Assembly: GCF_015476655.1 (NCBI RefSeq)
Contig: NZ_JABFHF010000038.1
Coordinates: 1 to 42,596 of the forward strand
Direction: 5' to 3'
Length of the DNA stretch: 42,596 nucleotides
Source of the DNA: Aquiflexum lacus
Lineage (GTDB): Bacteria > Bacteroidota > Bacteroidia > Cytophagales > Cyclobacteriaceae
Shown here piece after piece: positions 35,201 through 42,596 of the stretch (its first letter is position 1; each line of letters opens with the position of its first letter). A program made the position numbers and the translations under genes. The notes beneath the pieces were generated by a model that saw only the letters and a program-made list of their open reading frames with translations, was not told the DNA's origin and ran no database searches.

Positions 35201-35614
35201 GAAAAGAACGGAAAAATCACAGTTCCGCTTGAAGATGGCAATATTGAATTGCTATTGGAAGAAGTTCTGATCAGCTCGCAGGATATTCCCGGTTGGTCTG
35301 TCGCCTCTGATCAGGGTGTGACTGTAGCTTTGGACGTTACCCTGACCGATGAACTGAGGCAGGAAGGAATAGCCAGGGATTTGGTAAACAGGATTCAGAA
35401 TCTTCGAAAAGACATGGGACTGGAAGTTCAGGACAAAATCAGGATCAAAGTGGCAAAACACGATGAATTGGTCAATTCCGCTTTATCAAATTTTGCGCCT
35501 TACATTCAAACCGAAACCCAAGCCTTGTCGTTGGAGGTTAATGGTTCATTGACTGATGGGACTATCTTGGATATGGATGACTTTGAGTTGATGGTTAAAA
35601 TTGAAAAAGTTTAA
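32234..35614 (+). CDS. ileS: Isoleucine--tRNA ligase
   Basis: IleS charges tRNA-Ile and edits Val. The 1126-residue length is in the range of the long, class-typical Bacteroidota enzyme. The class I signature HIGH appears as GIHH (56-59, after PPSANGTP) and KMSKR at 671-675 (GNKMSKRLGNAVDPF). The CP1 editing domain lies between (TTTPWTLPSNSALAIGENLDYV). The anticodon-binding and C-terminal regions follow (NWYVRLARKRFW). The start is GTG 32234, as no ATG is in frame near it and the N-terminus matches the family (YPQIGEDILQYWKENDIF). It is probably co-transcribed with lspA 76 bp downstream. Confidence 0.96.
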   Translation: MKKYQEYKQVDYPQIGEDILQYWKENDIFNKSVLNRDGAETFTFFEGPPSANGTPGIHHVMARALKDIFCRYKTLKGFQVKRKGGWDTHGLPVELQVEKELGITKEDIGKSISVEEYNQKCRETVMRFKNEWDDLTEKIGYWVDLDDPYITFEADYIESLWSLLRRLYDKNLLYKGYTIQPFSPAAGTGLSSHELNQPGCYRDVKDTSVTAQFKLKGEENTFILAWTTTPWTLPSNSALAIGENLDYVKVKTFNPYTYEPMTAIMAKARIGAMFNPKAKEISLTDYQAGDKLIPYEVVAEFKGRDMLGWEYEQLFPISGIALPHPAFTVISGDYVTTEDGTGIVHLAKAFGADDFRTLVQHNVPGVFVQDELGNDIPVVDKQGKFLPVVGEYLAAKMQEHGILAHKTFGVDDFYVKNYPNDDENAADYKNTDIIISIILKNENKAFKVEKYEHSYPHCWRTDKPILYYPLESWFIKTTAYKDRLVELNKTINWKPEATGTGRFGNWLENLVDWNLSRSRFWGTPLPIWRTEDGTEEMCIGSVAELQQEIEKSIAKGFLEKSPWEGKEMDLHRPYVDDVILVSAKGQKMFREPDLIDVWFDSGAMPYAQWHYPFENEDIFKANYPADYIAEGVDQTRGWFFTLHAIAVMLFDSVAFKNVIANGLVLDKNGNKMSKRLGNAVDPFKTLKEYGPDALRWYMLSNANPWDNLKFNLEGVAEVQRRFFGTLQNTYNFFALYANLDHFVYDKSKAVPVNQRAELDQWIISKLQTLIAEVESAMDNYDATKATRAIMNFTVDQLSNWYVRLARKRFWRGDMNADKQAAYETLYECLLSLTQLMSSFAPFYTDWLYKNLTASSKNKLESIHLTDWAGADAGLINKDLEESMDLAQRISSLVHSLRKNPKIGIKVRQPLQRILVPVLNEKTKRQIQHLEELIKSEVNIKAVEYIDDASDVLVKSVKPNLPVLGKKLGPKMRFVVAAINSWGKVEIAEIEKNGKITVPLEDGNIELLLEEVLISSQDIPGWSVASDQGVTVALDVTLTDELRQEGIARDLVNRIQNLRKDMGLEVQDKIRIKVAKHDELVNSALSNFAPYIQTETQALSLEVNGSLTDGTILDMDDFELMVKIEKV

Positions 35615-35630
35615 ATAATTATATAAACAC

Positions 35631-35675
35631 GCCACAGATAGCGGGGAAATTAAATTTTATCCTTATATCTGTGGC
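35631..35675. repeat. Inverted repeat between ileS and lspA
   Basis: GCCACAGATA (35631-35640) and TATCTGTGGC (35666-35675) are perfect complements around a 25-nt AT-rich loop, filling most of the 76-bp gap between the two genes. No T tract follows. It may be an mRNA processing or attenuation hairpin, or a dispersed repeat. Confidence 0.5.
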
Positions 35676-35690
35676 TTTGAATTGATATCG

Positions 35691-36344
35691 ATGAAGTATT
35701 TCAAATATTTTGCCATTGCCTTATTGGTGATTATCATTGACCAAGCCGTGAAAATGGTAGTTCATTATCAAATGGACTTTGGCACCCCCGGGCAGATCAA
35801 AGTGGTAGGAGAATGGTTTAAGCTGCACTACACGACCAATCCCGGAATGGCCTTTGGCATGCAGCTTGGCTCTGAATATGGAAAGCTGATCTTGACTTCC
35901 TTTAGATTGGTGGCGATGTTCGGTATAGGCTATTACCTATACTACATTATTTTAAAGAAAATGCCCACAGGTTATATCATTTGTATATCCATGATTTTGG
36001 GTGGAGCGATTGGTAATCTTATCGACAGTGTTTTTTATGGTGTTTGGTTAGGTAATGCGCCTTATAATGCACCTAGTCCATGGTTTCATGGTCAGGTGAT
36101 TGACATGTTTTACATTGATATTTGGGAAGGCTATATCCCTGATTGGGTACCTTTGTGGGGTGGAAGCTATACGGCACTTTGGCCGATTTTCAATATTGCA
36201 GACGCATCCATTTTTATTGGGGTAGCTATCATACTCATTTTCCAAGGTAGATTCTTCAATGAGGAGCTGACAAAAAAAAGTGATGAAGAGGAAGCAGAAG
36301 ACGAGATACAGCGACAGTTTATAGAAGGGGAGGAGAAGGAATAA
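35691..36344 (+). CDS. lspA: Lipoprotein signal peptidase (signal peptidase II)
   Basis: LspA cleaves prolipoprotein signal peptides before the lipid-modified Cys, needed for the many lipoproteins in this window. From ATG 35691 the protein has 217 residues, with four membrane helices, IDQAVK (16-21), NPGMAFG (50-56), GNLIDS with catalytic Asp 112 and FNIADASIFIG with catalytic Asp 171. An extended loop between helices 3 and 4 (about 113-160) and a charged C-terminal tail are usual in Bacteroidota. A TTG 9 bp upstream is a less likely start. It follows ileS, a very common order. Confidence 0.95.
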   Translation: MKYFKYFAIALLVIIIDQAVKMVVHYQMDFGTPGQIKVVGEWFKLHYTTNPGMAFGMQLGSEYGKLILTSFRLVAMFGIGYYLYYIILKKMPTGYIICISMILGGAIGNLIDSVFYGVWLGNAPYNAPSPWFHGQVIDMFYIDIWEGYIPDWVPLWGGSYTALWPIFNIADASIFIGVAIILIFQGRFFNEELTKKSDEEEAEDEIQRQFIEGEEKE

Positions 36345-36369
36345 TTTATTGTTTTTCCATAAAACTGTA

Positions 36370-37569
36370 TCATTTTATCATTCTGACTGCAATTATCATC
36401 GCGGACGCTAAAGTGAGGAATGCTATGGTCATGATGGATGCTTCCAATCCAAATGCATCAGCTATTACACCTGTGAGAATGGCTCCAATGGCATAGCCCA
36501 TATCTCTCCAAAGCCTGAATACGCCTACCGAGTTTGCCCTGTCATTTGGATGGGTATTTTCTGCCACTGTTGCCAGAAATGTGGGGTAAACCATAGCCGT
36601 TCCCCAACCAAGTATAGCTGATAAAATGATATATTCTGTAAGACTGTTCGCAAAAAGGAACAATCCCAAAGCGATAGCCTGAAGCAACATCCCCAAAAAC
36701 AATAGGTATTTTTTATTGTATATATCTGCCATTCTTCCTGTAAAGAGCTGTCCGAAACCCCATACAGCTGGATAAACTGCGGTCACAACCCCAATGGCTT
36801 CTAATGAGAATCCTTTGGAAGCCAAAAGTATTGGAAAGATCCCCCAAGCCATACCATCGTTGAGGTTATTGACCAATCCTGCTTGGGTGACTGCACCCAG
36901 ATTGGGATGTTTCCAGGTGGTTTCCCAGAAGATGTTTTTCAAGAATGGAGTATCTGAATAGCTGTTTTCAGCAGCTACATGCTTTCGGGTATCCTTGATC
37001 AAAAATATACTTCCCAAAAGTCCCATCACCGCCAAGCCAATGCCAAGTATAAACGGATATGGTCTGAGACCATATTCCGCTGCGATATACCCGGTAAGGA
37101 ATGCAACCAAAGCCACTGCCAAATATCCGGCGAATTCGTTCAGCCCCATTGCAAAACCACGTTGCTTTTCACCTACCAGATCAATTTTCATCACTACGGT
37201 ACTGCTCCAAGCCAAGCCTTGGTTAATTCCTAATAACACATTGGCAGCAACTATCCAATCCCAAGAAGGCGCGTACATGAGCATGAAGGGTACAGGAAGA
37301 CCAAAAATCCAACCAATCACCAAGAGGTTTTTTCTCCCGATTTTATTGGCAAATGCTCCAGCAAAATAGTTGGAGATGGCTTTGACAATGCCAAAAACAA
37401 TAATGAATGAAAGAATGGCAGTCTTGGCAGCAATGGCAAATTCCACTTCTGCAATCTGTGGAAGGATGCTTCTTTCCAGACCCACCATTCCACCCACAAA
37501 AGCATTGATAATGACTAGAAGGGTAAACTGTTTCCAGTTTTGCTTTAATCCCAATTGTATTTTTTCCAT
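36370..37569 (-). CDS. Major facilitator superfamily transporter
   Basis: This roughly 399-residue protein has 12 predicted membrane helices. The MFS loop motif is seen as FANKIGRKNLLVIGW (helix 2-3) and a second as FTGRMADIYNKKYLLFLG in the C-terminal half. The start is probably ATG 37569 (MEKIQLGLKQNW); a frame from 37590 adds seven residues. The substrate cannot be predicted. It lies 299 bp downstream of the Crp/Fnr-type gene on the same strand, with tandem hairpin repeats between them, and is tail-to-tail with lspA (25-bp gap). Confidence 0.85.
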   Translation of the reverse strand: MEKIQLGLKQNWKQFTLLVIINAFVGGMVGLERSILPQIAEVEFAIAAKTAILSFIIVFGIVKAISNYFAGAFANKIGRKNLLVIGWIFGLPVPFMLMYAPSWDWIVAANVLLGINQGLAWSSTVVMKIDLVGEKQRGFAMGLNEFAGYLAVALVAFLTGYIAAEYGLRPYPFILGIGLAVMGLLGSIFLIKDTRKHVAAENSYSDTPFLKNIFWETTWKHPNLGAVTQAGLVNNLNDGMAWGIFPILLASKGFSLEAIGVVTAVYPAVWGFGQLFTGRMADIYNKKYLLFLGMLLQAIALGLFLFANSLTEYIILSAILGWGTAMVYPTFLATVAENTHPNDRANSVGVFRLWRDMGYAIGAILTGVIADAFGLEASIMTIAFLTLASAMIIAVRMIK

Positions 37570-37646
37570 CAATATTGAATCTGAACACAAAATTGAGCAT
37601 TGGGAAAAGGGAATCCTTTTACATATGTTAAAAAAGACCGGTAACC

Positions 37647-37888
37647 CTAACCTTTGAGGTCTTTTTTCAGACCTCGAAGGTTTTTTAGTTGGATAAGCAT
37701 TTAAAAAGTGATCCGCTTGTTACGAAAAAGACCTTCTGGATTTTTGGAAACCCCAAAGGCCGGGAGCCGCTAACCTTTGGGGTCTTTTTTTGACCCCGAA
37801 GGTTTTTTAGCTGGATACACATTTGAAATTGATACCCCTTATTGCGAAATAGACCTTCGGGGTTTTTGGAAACCCCAAAGGTCGGGCG
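37647..37888. repeat. Two tandem ~120-bp imperfect repeats with hairpins
   Basis: Unit 1 (37647-37769) and unit 2 (37770-37888) share CTAACCTTTGNGGTCTTTTTT, CGAAGGTTTTTTAG, TGGATA and TTTTTGGAAACCCCAAAGG. Each unit has two hairpins: AACCTTTG-GGTC/GACC-CGAAGGTT and GACCTTC-GGGGTTT/AAACCCC-AAAGGTC. The second unit ends exactly at the stop codon of the Crp/Fnr gene (37889). Several T-rich hairpins make termination of the regulator mRNA likely. Confidence 0.7.
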
Positions 37889-38512
37889 TCAATATTTGGC
37901 TCTAATTCTACTGAGACTAACCTGAGTAATCCCCAAGTAAGAAGCAATATGTTTGAGGGGAACGCGCTGTAAAAGGTCAGGCGAGTTTTTGATCAAGTCA
38001 TTATACCTTTCCTCGGCGGTATGAAACTGAATATTTTCTATTCTATTGACCGTCTCCACATAAGCAGCTTCAAAGATTTTCCTAAAAAGCCTTTCAATCT
38101 CTGGGAATTGATCATATAGATCAAAAAGTGCAGGTGAAGCGATCCCGATAAATACCGAATCTTCTAATGTCTGTATACCTTTTTTGCTCGGTCTACCTGT
38201 AAAAAGACTCTCAACCCTTGCAATCAAGGAGTTTTCAAAAGCAAATGCCTCTGTAATATCGACCCCATCTTTGTAGTAATATATCCGGCATAAACCTTTT
38301 TTGACAAAGTAAATCGTCCGACAGGTGTGGCCTATGGCCTGTAGGTCTTTGTTTTTGGGGATTTGGACACTTGTACAAATTGATGCTATTCTATCCTTGG
38401 AAGAAGAAGAGAGGTTTTGAAAGGATTCAAAGAATTGAAAAAGGGGTTGTAAGTTGTGATATATAGGTACTTCAGGATTCATCATATTAGTATTTGTCTC
38501 TTTGATGATCAA
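37889..38512 (-). CDS. Crp/Fnr-family transcriptional regulator
   Basis: This 207-residue protein has an N-terminal cyclic-nucleotide-binding-type beta-roll (CTSVQIPKNKDLQAIGHTCRTIYFVKKGLCRIYYYKDGVDITEAF, about 46-90) and a C-terminal HTH (PLKHIASYLGITQVSLSRIRAKY at the very end). The family in Bacteroidota often lacks known ligand residues and regulates a neighbouring transporter or reductase. Starts at Met 1, 10 or 11 are possible; the shorter ones fit the family N-terminus better. The MFS gene downstream on the same strand is a candidate target, by position only. Confidence 0.85.
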   Translation of the reverse strand: MIIKETNTNMMNPEVPIYHNLQPLFQFFESFQNLSSSSKDRIASICTSVQIPKNKDLQAIGHTCRTIYFVKKGLCRIYYYKDGVDITEAFAFENSLIARVESLFTGRPSKKGIQTLEDSVFIGIASPALFDLYDQFPEIERLFRKIFEAAYVETVNRIENIQFHTAEERYNDLIKNSPDLLQRVPLKHIASYLGITQVSLSRIRAKY

Positions 38513-38852
38513 TATAAATCAAGGTTTTTTTAAAGAAAAGATACCTCTTAAGAAAAATCTTCTTTATTACCTTCCTGCAAAACCCCATTAATATCACTTT
38601 AAAAAATAAACCCAAACCCATTGCCCTCATCCAAAGCAAATTCGCCTATTAAAGATCTTGAAAATCTTTACTTTTTCTTCGCTTTCGTCTGTTTACAGGT
38701 TTTACAAAAGTCCTTCAGTTCTGCAATCTCATCAATAATTATCCCCCTCTTTGTTACAAAAAGGTCGATAATCAACCTCCTCTTTGTTACAAAACCAAAG
38801 CAAGTGAATAAACCACACAATACCTTATCTGCGTGGTCTATCCAATCAATTC
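38513..38852. other. Intergenic region with a 33-bp tandem duplication
   Basis: No convincing gene in 340 bp. A 33-bp period is visible: ATAATTATCCCCCTCTTTGT at 38735 and ATAATCAACCTCCTCTTTGT at 38768. On the minus strand a 35-codon frame (38775 down to 38668, TTG start) would end FCKTCKQTKAKKK; coding status is doubtful. Confidence 0.4.
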
Positions 38853-40409
38853 TTAAGCATTCACTTTATCTTCTTCCAACACAATTTTAAAAGCCGGATC
38901 ATCCTCCGTATAGTTCACATTAATAATTTTTTCAGCTTTGTTCAGCAGTACCTTGCTGGAAGTATCCAAATGTCGGATATAAACGGTCTTGCCCATTTTT
39001 TCATATCGCTCAGTCACCTTATGAACCGCATCAATACCGGAGTGGTCAACGATCCTACTTTCTGCAAAATCAATTACAATTGTTTCCGGATCATTAATTG
39101 GATCAAACTTCTGTCCGAAAGTCATTGCTGAGGCGAAAAACAATGGGCCAAATACTTCATAGTGCTTTACACCGTCTTCGTCAATTCTCTTTCTGGTTCG
39201 GATCATTTTGGCATTTTGCCATGCAAATACCAAAGCTGAAATGATCACCCCAATAAGAACTGCCAAAGCTAAATTATGTAGTACAACTGTTATTACCATT
39301 ACAATCACCATCACCAAAACATCGTGAGCGGGTACTTTCCTAAAAACTTTCAGGGAAGCCCATTCAAATGTCCCGATTGCGACCATAAACATCAACCCTA
39401 CCAATGCTGCCATCGGAACCATCTCAATATATGTGGAAAGGAAAAGAATAAATGCCAAAAGACCTAAAGAAGCTACAACTCCTGAAACCCTGCTTCGACC
39501 TCCAGCATTCACATTAATCAATGACTGTCCAATCATGGCACAGCCGCCCATTCCTCCAAAGAAACCTGTGGTCAGGTTGGCCACTCCTTGTGCGATACAC
39601 TCTTTATTGCCATGACCTCTGGTTTCGGTGATTTCGTCTATTAAAGTAAGTGTCAATAAACTTTCAATCAAACCAATACCAGCCATAATCGCAGCATATG
39701 GTAAAATGATCATGAAAGTTTCCCAATTGATAGCAACCATCGGTAAATGAAATTGCGGGAGTCCGCCTTTAATGGAAGCAAGATCTCCGACTGTTCTGGT
39801 ATCGAATCCAGCAAAAATTGCAACTAATGTTACAACAATTATAGCTACAAGTGCTGAAGGTACAGCAGTGGTCAATTTAGGTAGGAATTTAATAATGGCC
39901 ATCGTCAAAACTACCAAGCCGATCATGATGATCAATGGCGTTCCTGTCATCCATTCAATAGCACCTCCAGAAGTGGTGAATTTAAATTGATCAAATTGAG
40001 ACATGGCAATAACGATTGCCAATCCATTGACAAAACCAAACATCACGGGATGGGGAACCAAACGGATCAATTTTCCTAATTTGAGTACTCCGACCAAAAT
40101 CTGTATCAATCCCATCAGGACTACTGCTGCAAATAGATATTCTACTCCATGTGAGGCAACCAATGCAATGATGACAACGGCGATTGCTCCCGTAGCACCG
40201 GATATCATACCTGGCCTACCGCCTAAAATTGCGGTGATCAAACCGATTATAAATGCTGTATAAAGTCCAACCAACGGGCTAATGCCTGCTATGAGTGAAA
40301 ATGCAACTGCTTCTGGCACAAGGGCCAAGGCAACAGTCAAGCCTGATAATACCTCGTCTTTCAGATTTACTTGAGTTGGACGAAATAATTTATAAAACAT
40401 TTGTGTCAT
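38853..40409 (-). CDS. SulP-family anion transporter with STAS domain
   Basis: This 518-residue protein has the SLC26/SulP membrane core (about 1-400) beginning VNLKDEVLSGLTVALALVPEAVAFSLIAGISPLVGLYTAF, the family hallmark, and a C-terminal STAS domain (about 425-505: ETIVIDFAESRIVDHSGIDAVHKV ... YIRHLDTSSKVLL). SulP proteins carry sulfate, bicarbonate or dicarboxylates. The VALALVPEA form and short N-terminus fit a bacterial bicarbonate/sulfate carrier, but the substrate cannot be fixed. It is divergent from another SulP gene at 40916. Confidence 0.9.
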   Translation of the reverse strand: MTQMFYKLFRPTQVNLKDEVLSGLTVALALVPEAVAFSLIAGISPLVGLYTAFIIGLITAILGGRPGMISGATGAIAVVIIALVASHGVEYLFAAVVLMGLIQILVGVLKLGKLIRLVPHPVMFGFVNGLAIVIAMSQFDQFKFTTSGGAIEWMTGTPLIIMIGLVVLTMAIIKFLPKLTTAVPSALVAIIVVTLVAIFAGFDTRTVGDLASIKGGLPQFHLPMVAINWETFMIILPYAAIMAGIGLIESLLTLTLIDEITETRGHGNKECIAQGVANLTTGFFGGMGGCAMIGQSLINVNAGGRSRVSGVVASLGLLAFILFLSTYIEMVPMAALVGLMFMVAIGTFEWASLKVFRKVPAHDVLVMVIVMVITVVLHNLALAVLIGVIISALVFAWQNAKMIRTRKRIDEDGVKHYEVFGPLFFASAMTFGQKFDPINDPETIVIDFAESRIVDHSGIDAVHKVTERYEKMGKTVYIRHLDTSSKVLLNKAEKIINVNYTEDDPAFKIVLEEDKVNA

Positions 40410-40531
40410 GTTTTCTAATAAATTTTATTGTTCGAATCTTAAATTGATTTACTCCTAAAAATTGGTGTTTGGGAGTGAAGTTTCTTTATTAAAGAAATAG
40501 ATTAATCTGGGTTTTGCTTCATAATAAGCTG

Positions 40532-40539
40532 CAAAGCTA
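40532..40539 (-). promoter_or_regulatory. Candidate -7 box (TAGCTTTG) for the left SulP gene
   Basis: On the minus strand TAGCTTTG followed by CAGC matches the Bacteroidota TAnnTTTG element; a TTTC lies about 18 bp upstream, close to the -33 position. It is 123 bp before the start codon at 40409. Confidence 0.45.
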
Positions 40540-40724
40540 GGGATAATTCCTTGCTCGAAATAATATTTTGACAAAAAACGTTTGTCGAGATAAAAAAAAT
40601 TTTTTTAAAGGCACTGACCTTTTTTACGGAATATAATTTTATACCGATTGTATTCCCTAGACAATCGATTGCGGAAATATCGGGTATAATTTATCAATCC
40701 ATTAGAATTTAAAATTGAATTGGT

Positions 40725-40732
40725 TACTTTTG
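40725..40732 (+). promoter_or_regulatory. Candidate -7 box (TACTTTTG) for the right SulP gene
   Basis: TACTTTTG matches TAnnTTTG, 184 bp before the ATG at 40916. TTG triplets upstream are not at the ideal spacing, so this is tentative. Confidence 0.35.
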
Positions 40733-40915
40733 TGGCTTGAATTCAAGAAAAAGAAAAAATGTAAAATATTTTTAGTCCACTAGTTTTTAGTTTTCCCCTT
40801 AATTCAAGGGAATTATTTCTTTTATCAAAATTTCCAAAAGGCAAATCCTGTTATTAATAATTCAAACCTAATAAGTCCTCCGATTAAAAAAGGACGGTTT
40901 TAAACACTGTGAAAT

Positions 40916-42490
40916 ATGAATGTGACAAAAGCTTCTTATAAAAAACATTTTAAAACGGATATATCTGCGGGATTAGTCGTTTTCCTGATTGCACTACCAT
41001 TATGCTTGGGAATTTCCCTTGCTTCGGGCGCACCTTTGTTTTCAGGTATTATTTCAGGAATAATTGGAGGTATCGTAGTCGGCTTTGTCAGTGGATCTAA
41101 TATCAATGTCAGTGGACCTGCTGCCAGTGTTGCCTTGGTCGTCTATACAGCTATTCAGACCATGGGCAGCTATGAGGCGATATTGTTGGCAGTGATATTG
41201 GCCGGTGTTTTTCAGATCATTCTTGGGTTTTTGAAAGCAGGTACAGTAGCCTATTTCTTTCCCAATGCCATGATCAAAGGTATACTTGCTTCTATTGGAT
41301 TAGTTTTGATTCTGAAACAAATACCGCATGCATTTGGAATAGATGAGGTATTCGAAGGCATTGAATCTTTCAGACAAAACGATGGAAGAAATACATTTTC
41401 GGAAATTGCTTATGTGATGCAGAATATCGGATGGGGAGCTACAATCATCACTTTTGTGTCTTTGCTTATCATCATTTTTTGGGATAGGCCAATAATGAAA
41501 AAATTTGCGTTTTTTCAGTTTTTCCCATCTGCCTTAGCTGCTGTGGTAGTTAGTATTGGTCTGAATGCCCTGTATAAAATATATTTTCCTGATTTGATTC
41601 TGGGACCAAATCACTTGGTTCAATTACCTGTTGCGGATAATTTTTCAGCGTTTATCGGATTTTTCACCTTTCCTGATTTTACCCAGATCACTAATCCTCA
41701 GATTATTTCTATAGCGCTAAGTATAACTTTTATAGCGAGTTTGGAATCCTTGTTGAGTACTGAAGCGGGAGACAAATTGGATCCATATAAAAGAAAGACC
41801 TCTACCAATACAGAATTAAAAGCACAGGGCATAGGTAATATCATAGCGGGGATAGTTGGTGGATTGCCAATTACAGCTGTTATCGTCAGGACTTCTGCCA
41901 ATGTCAATGCAGGCGGTAGAACGAAAACAGCCACGATTACGCATGGCATAATCATGTTGGTCTGTGTAGCCTTGATTCCAACAGCTTTAAATCTAATTCC
42001 ATTGGCATCTCTTTCGGCAGTGTTGTTTGTGGTAGGTTACAAATTGACCAGTGTTCCTATTTATAAAGGGGTCTTTAAACAAGGGAAAAAGCAATTCCTA
42101 CCTTTTATCATCACCATCCTGGTGGTCATGTTTACCGATTTGATTACAGGGATTATTGTAGGGGGTACCATAGCTGTGTTTTTTGTGTTAAGAGACAACT
42201 ATAAAAATGCTTATTTACACAACAAAGTTTCCCATGAGGGTACTGAAAAGACTACGATTAATTTGGCGGAAGAAGTTACATTTCTGAATAAAGCGGATAT
42301 TATGCTTTTTCTGGATCATTTACCTGAAAACCATCATGTGACCATTGATGGATCCAAATCTATTTTTATCCATCCTGATATCTATGATATTATCGATGAT
42401 TTCAAAGAAGCCGCGAAATTCAAAAACATTGAACTTGAACTTATTGGACTTGACGATAGAAAGAAGTCTGAAAAGTTTTGGGTAGGGTAG
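40916..42490 (+). CDS. SulP-family anion transporter
   Basis: This 524-residue protein has the SulP core starting FKTDISAGLVVFLIALPLCLGISLASGAPLFSGIISGIIGG, VVGFVSGSNINVSGPAASVALVV, and a central GIGNIIAGIVGGLPITAVIVRTSANVNAGGRT. The C-terminal ~90 residues form a shortened STAS-like domain (LAEEVTFLNKADIMLFLDHLPENHHVTIDGSK). Proteins with this LPLCLGIS start are frequently linked to carbonic anhydrases and may carry bicarbonate, but the next gene is outside the window. It is distinct from the left SulP protein, so the pair is not a recent duplicate. Confidence 0.9.
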   Translation: MNVTKASYKKHFKTDISAGLVVFLIALPLCLGISLASGAPLFSGIISGIIGGIVVGFVSGSNINVSGPAASVALVVYTAIQTMGSYEAILLAVILAGVFQIILGFLKAGTVAYFFPNAMIKGILASIGLVLILKQIPHAFGIDEVFEGIESFRQNDGRNTFSEIAYVMQNIGWGATIITFVSLLIIIFWDRPIMKKFAFFQFFPSALAAVVVSIGLNALYKIYFPDLILGPNHLVQLPVADNFSAFIGFFTFPDFTQITNPQIISIALSITFIASLESLLSTEAGDKLDPYKRKTSTNTELKAQGIGNIIAGIVGGLPITAVIVRTSANVNAGGRTKTATITHGIIMLVCVALIPTALNLIPLASLSAVLFVVGYKLTSVPIYKGVFKQGKKQFLPFIITILVVMFTDLITGIIVGGTIAVFFVLRDNYKNAYLHNKVSHEGTEKTTINLAEEVTFLNKADIMLFLDHLPENHHVTIDGSKSIFIHPDIYDIIDDFKEAAKFKNIELELIGLDDRKKSEKFWVG

Positions 42491-42522
42491 TTTTGAAGTT
42501 AGAAGGTAGAGGGTAGAATGGT

Positions 42523-42596
42523 GATTAGAGAAGCGAGATGCTGTCTCGTCCTGAAAATGGTTGACACTTTTGTTTTTCAAATATAGTCAGTGTTTC
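42523..42596. mobile_element. Possible end of an IS element at the window edge
   Basis: After the SulP gene the sequence TGTCTCGTCCTGAAAATGG followed by TTGACACTTTTG resembles the terminal inverted repeats of IS3-family elements known from Bacteroidota. The rest would lie beyond the window, and I have only this one end, so the call is weak. Confidence 0.25.

Larger units (their letters stand above)
40410..40915. promoter_or_regulatory. Shared regulatory gap of two divergent SulP genes
   Basis: No gene is found in 506 bp. It contains GACAAA-5 nt-TTTGTC (40570-40586), CGATTGT-9 nt-ACAATCG (40645-40667) and the overlapping perfect palindrome CAATCGATTG (40662-40671), which are plausible operators, together with one candidate promoter on each strand. 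Confidence 0.5.

Overview
The window looks like a chromosomal segment of a Bacteroidota bacterium, most likely Cytophagales/Cyclobacteriaceae. The reasons are a MurF-alanine racemase fusion, ScpA, AT-rich spacers, many small lipoproteins with a Cys lipobox, TAnnTTTG-type -7 boxes, GG-leader peptides with a C39 ABC exporter, and DUF4221 and 6-bladed beta-propeller lipoproteins. The taxon is inferred from gene content only. I saw no rRNA, tRNA, CRISPR array or complete insertion sequence.

Region 1 (1-15.3 kb) is accessory. It holds an amplified and decaying family of DUF4221-type lipoproteins: one intact copy (13952-15103), one full-length copy with a frameshift (521-1679), one internally deleted copy, one 5' fragment, one 3' fragment and one copy cut by the window edge. 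Among them are an AAA ATPase of the DUF4143 family, whose start codon lies in a repeated palindrome, and two 6-bladed beta-propeller lipoproteins (one truncated). Inside the array sits an export cassette (about 4.6-13.3 kb): a C39-like/VKOR/thioredoxin gene carrying two lesions, two Cys-rich peptides with a nearly identical GG leader and very different cores, a C39-peptidase ABC exporter, an HlyD-type fusion protein and a DUF6734 glycosyltransferase-like protein. Both peptide genes are preceded by the same ~60-nt leader with two hairpins and a 17-18 codon upstream ORF. A consistent reading is a ribosomal peptide (bacteriocin-like) system: peptides are made with a leader, perhaps modified by the DUF6734 protein, cleaved and exported by the C39 transporter through HlyD and an outer-membrane partner not in the window, and oxidised to disulfides by VKOR/Trx. 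The broken VKOR gene suggests the system is decaying or that this step is supplied elsewhere.

Region 2 (15.3-18.9 kb, minus strand) is a tripartite TRAP transporter (DctP, DctQ, DctM) whose genes are separated by repeat-rich spacers.

Region 3 (18.9-36.3 kb) is mostly housekeeping: a minus-strand scpA - flippase-like - murF/alr operon, dxs, a DUF2442 protein, an alpha/beta hydrolase, a Kef-type antiporter, a two-VOC-domain lipoprotein, a DASH cryptochrome with a palindrome just upstream, a small exported protein, ileS and lspA.

Region 4 (36.3-42.6 kb) carries an MFS transporter, a degenerate 120-bp tandem repeat, a Crp/Fnr-family regulator and two divergently transcribed SulP anion transporters sharing a 506-bp regulatory gap. 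The right edge may touch the end of an IS element.
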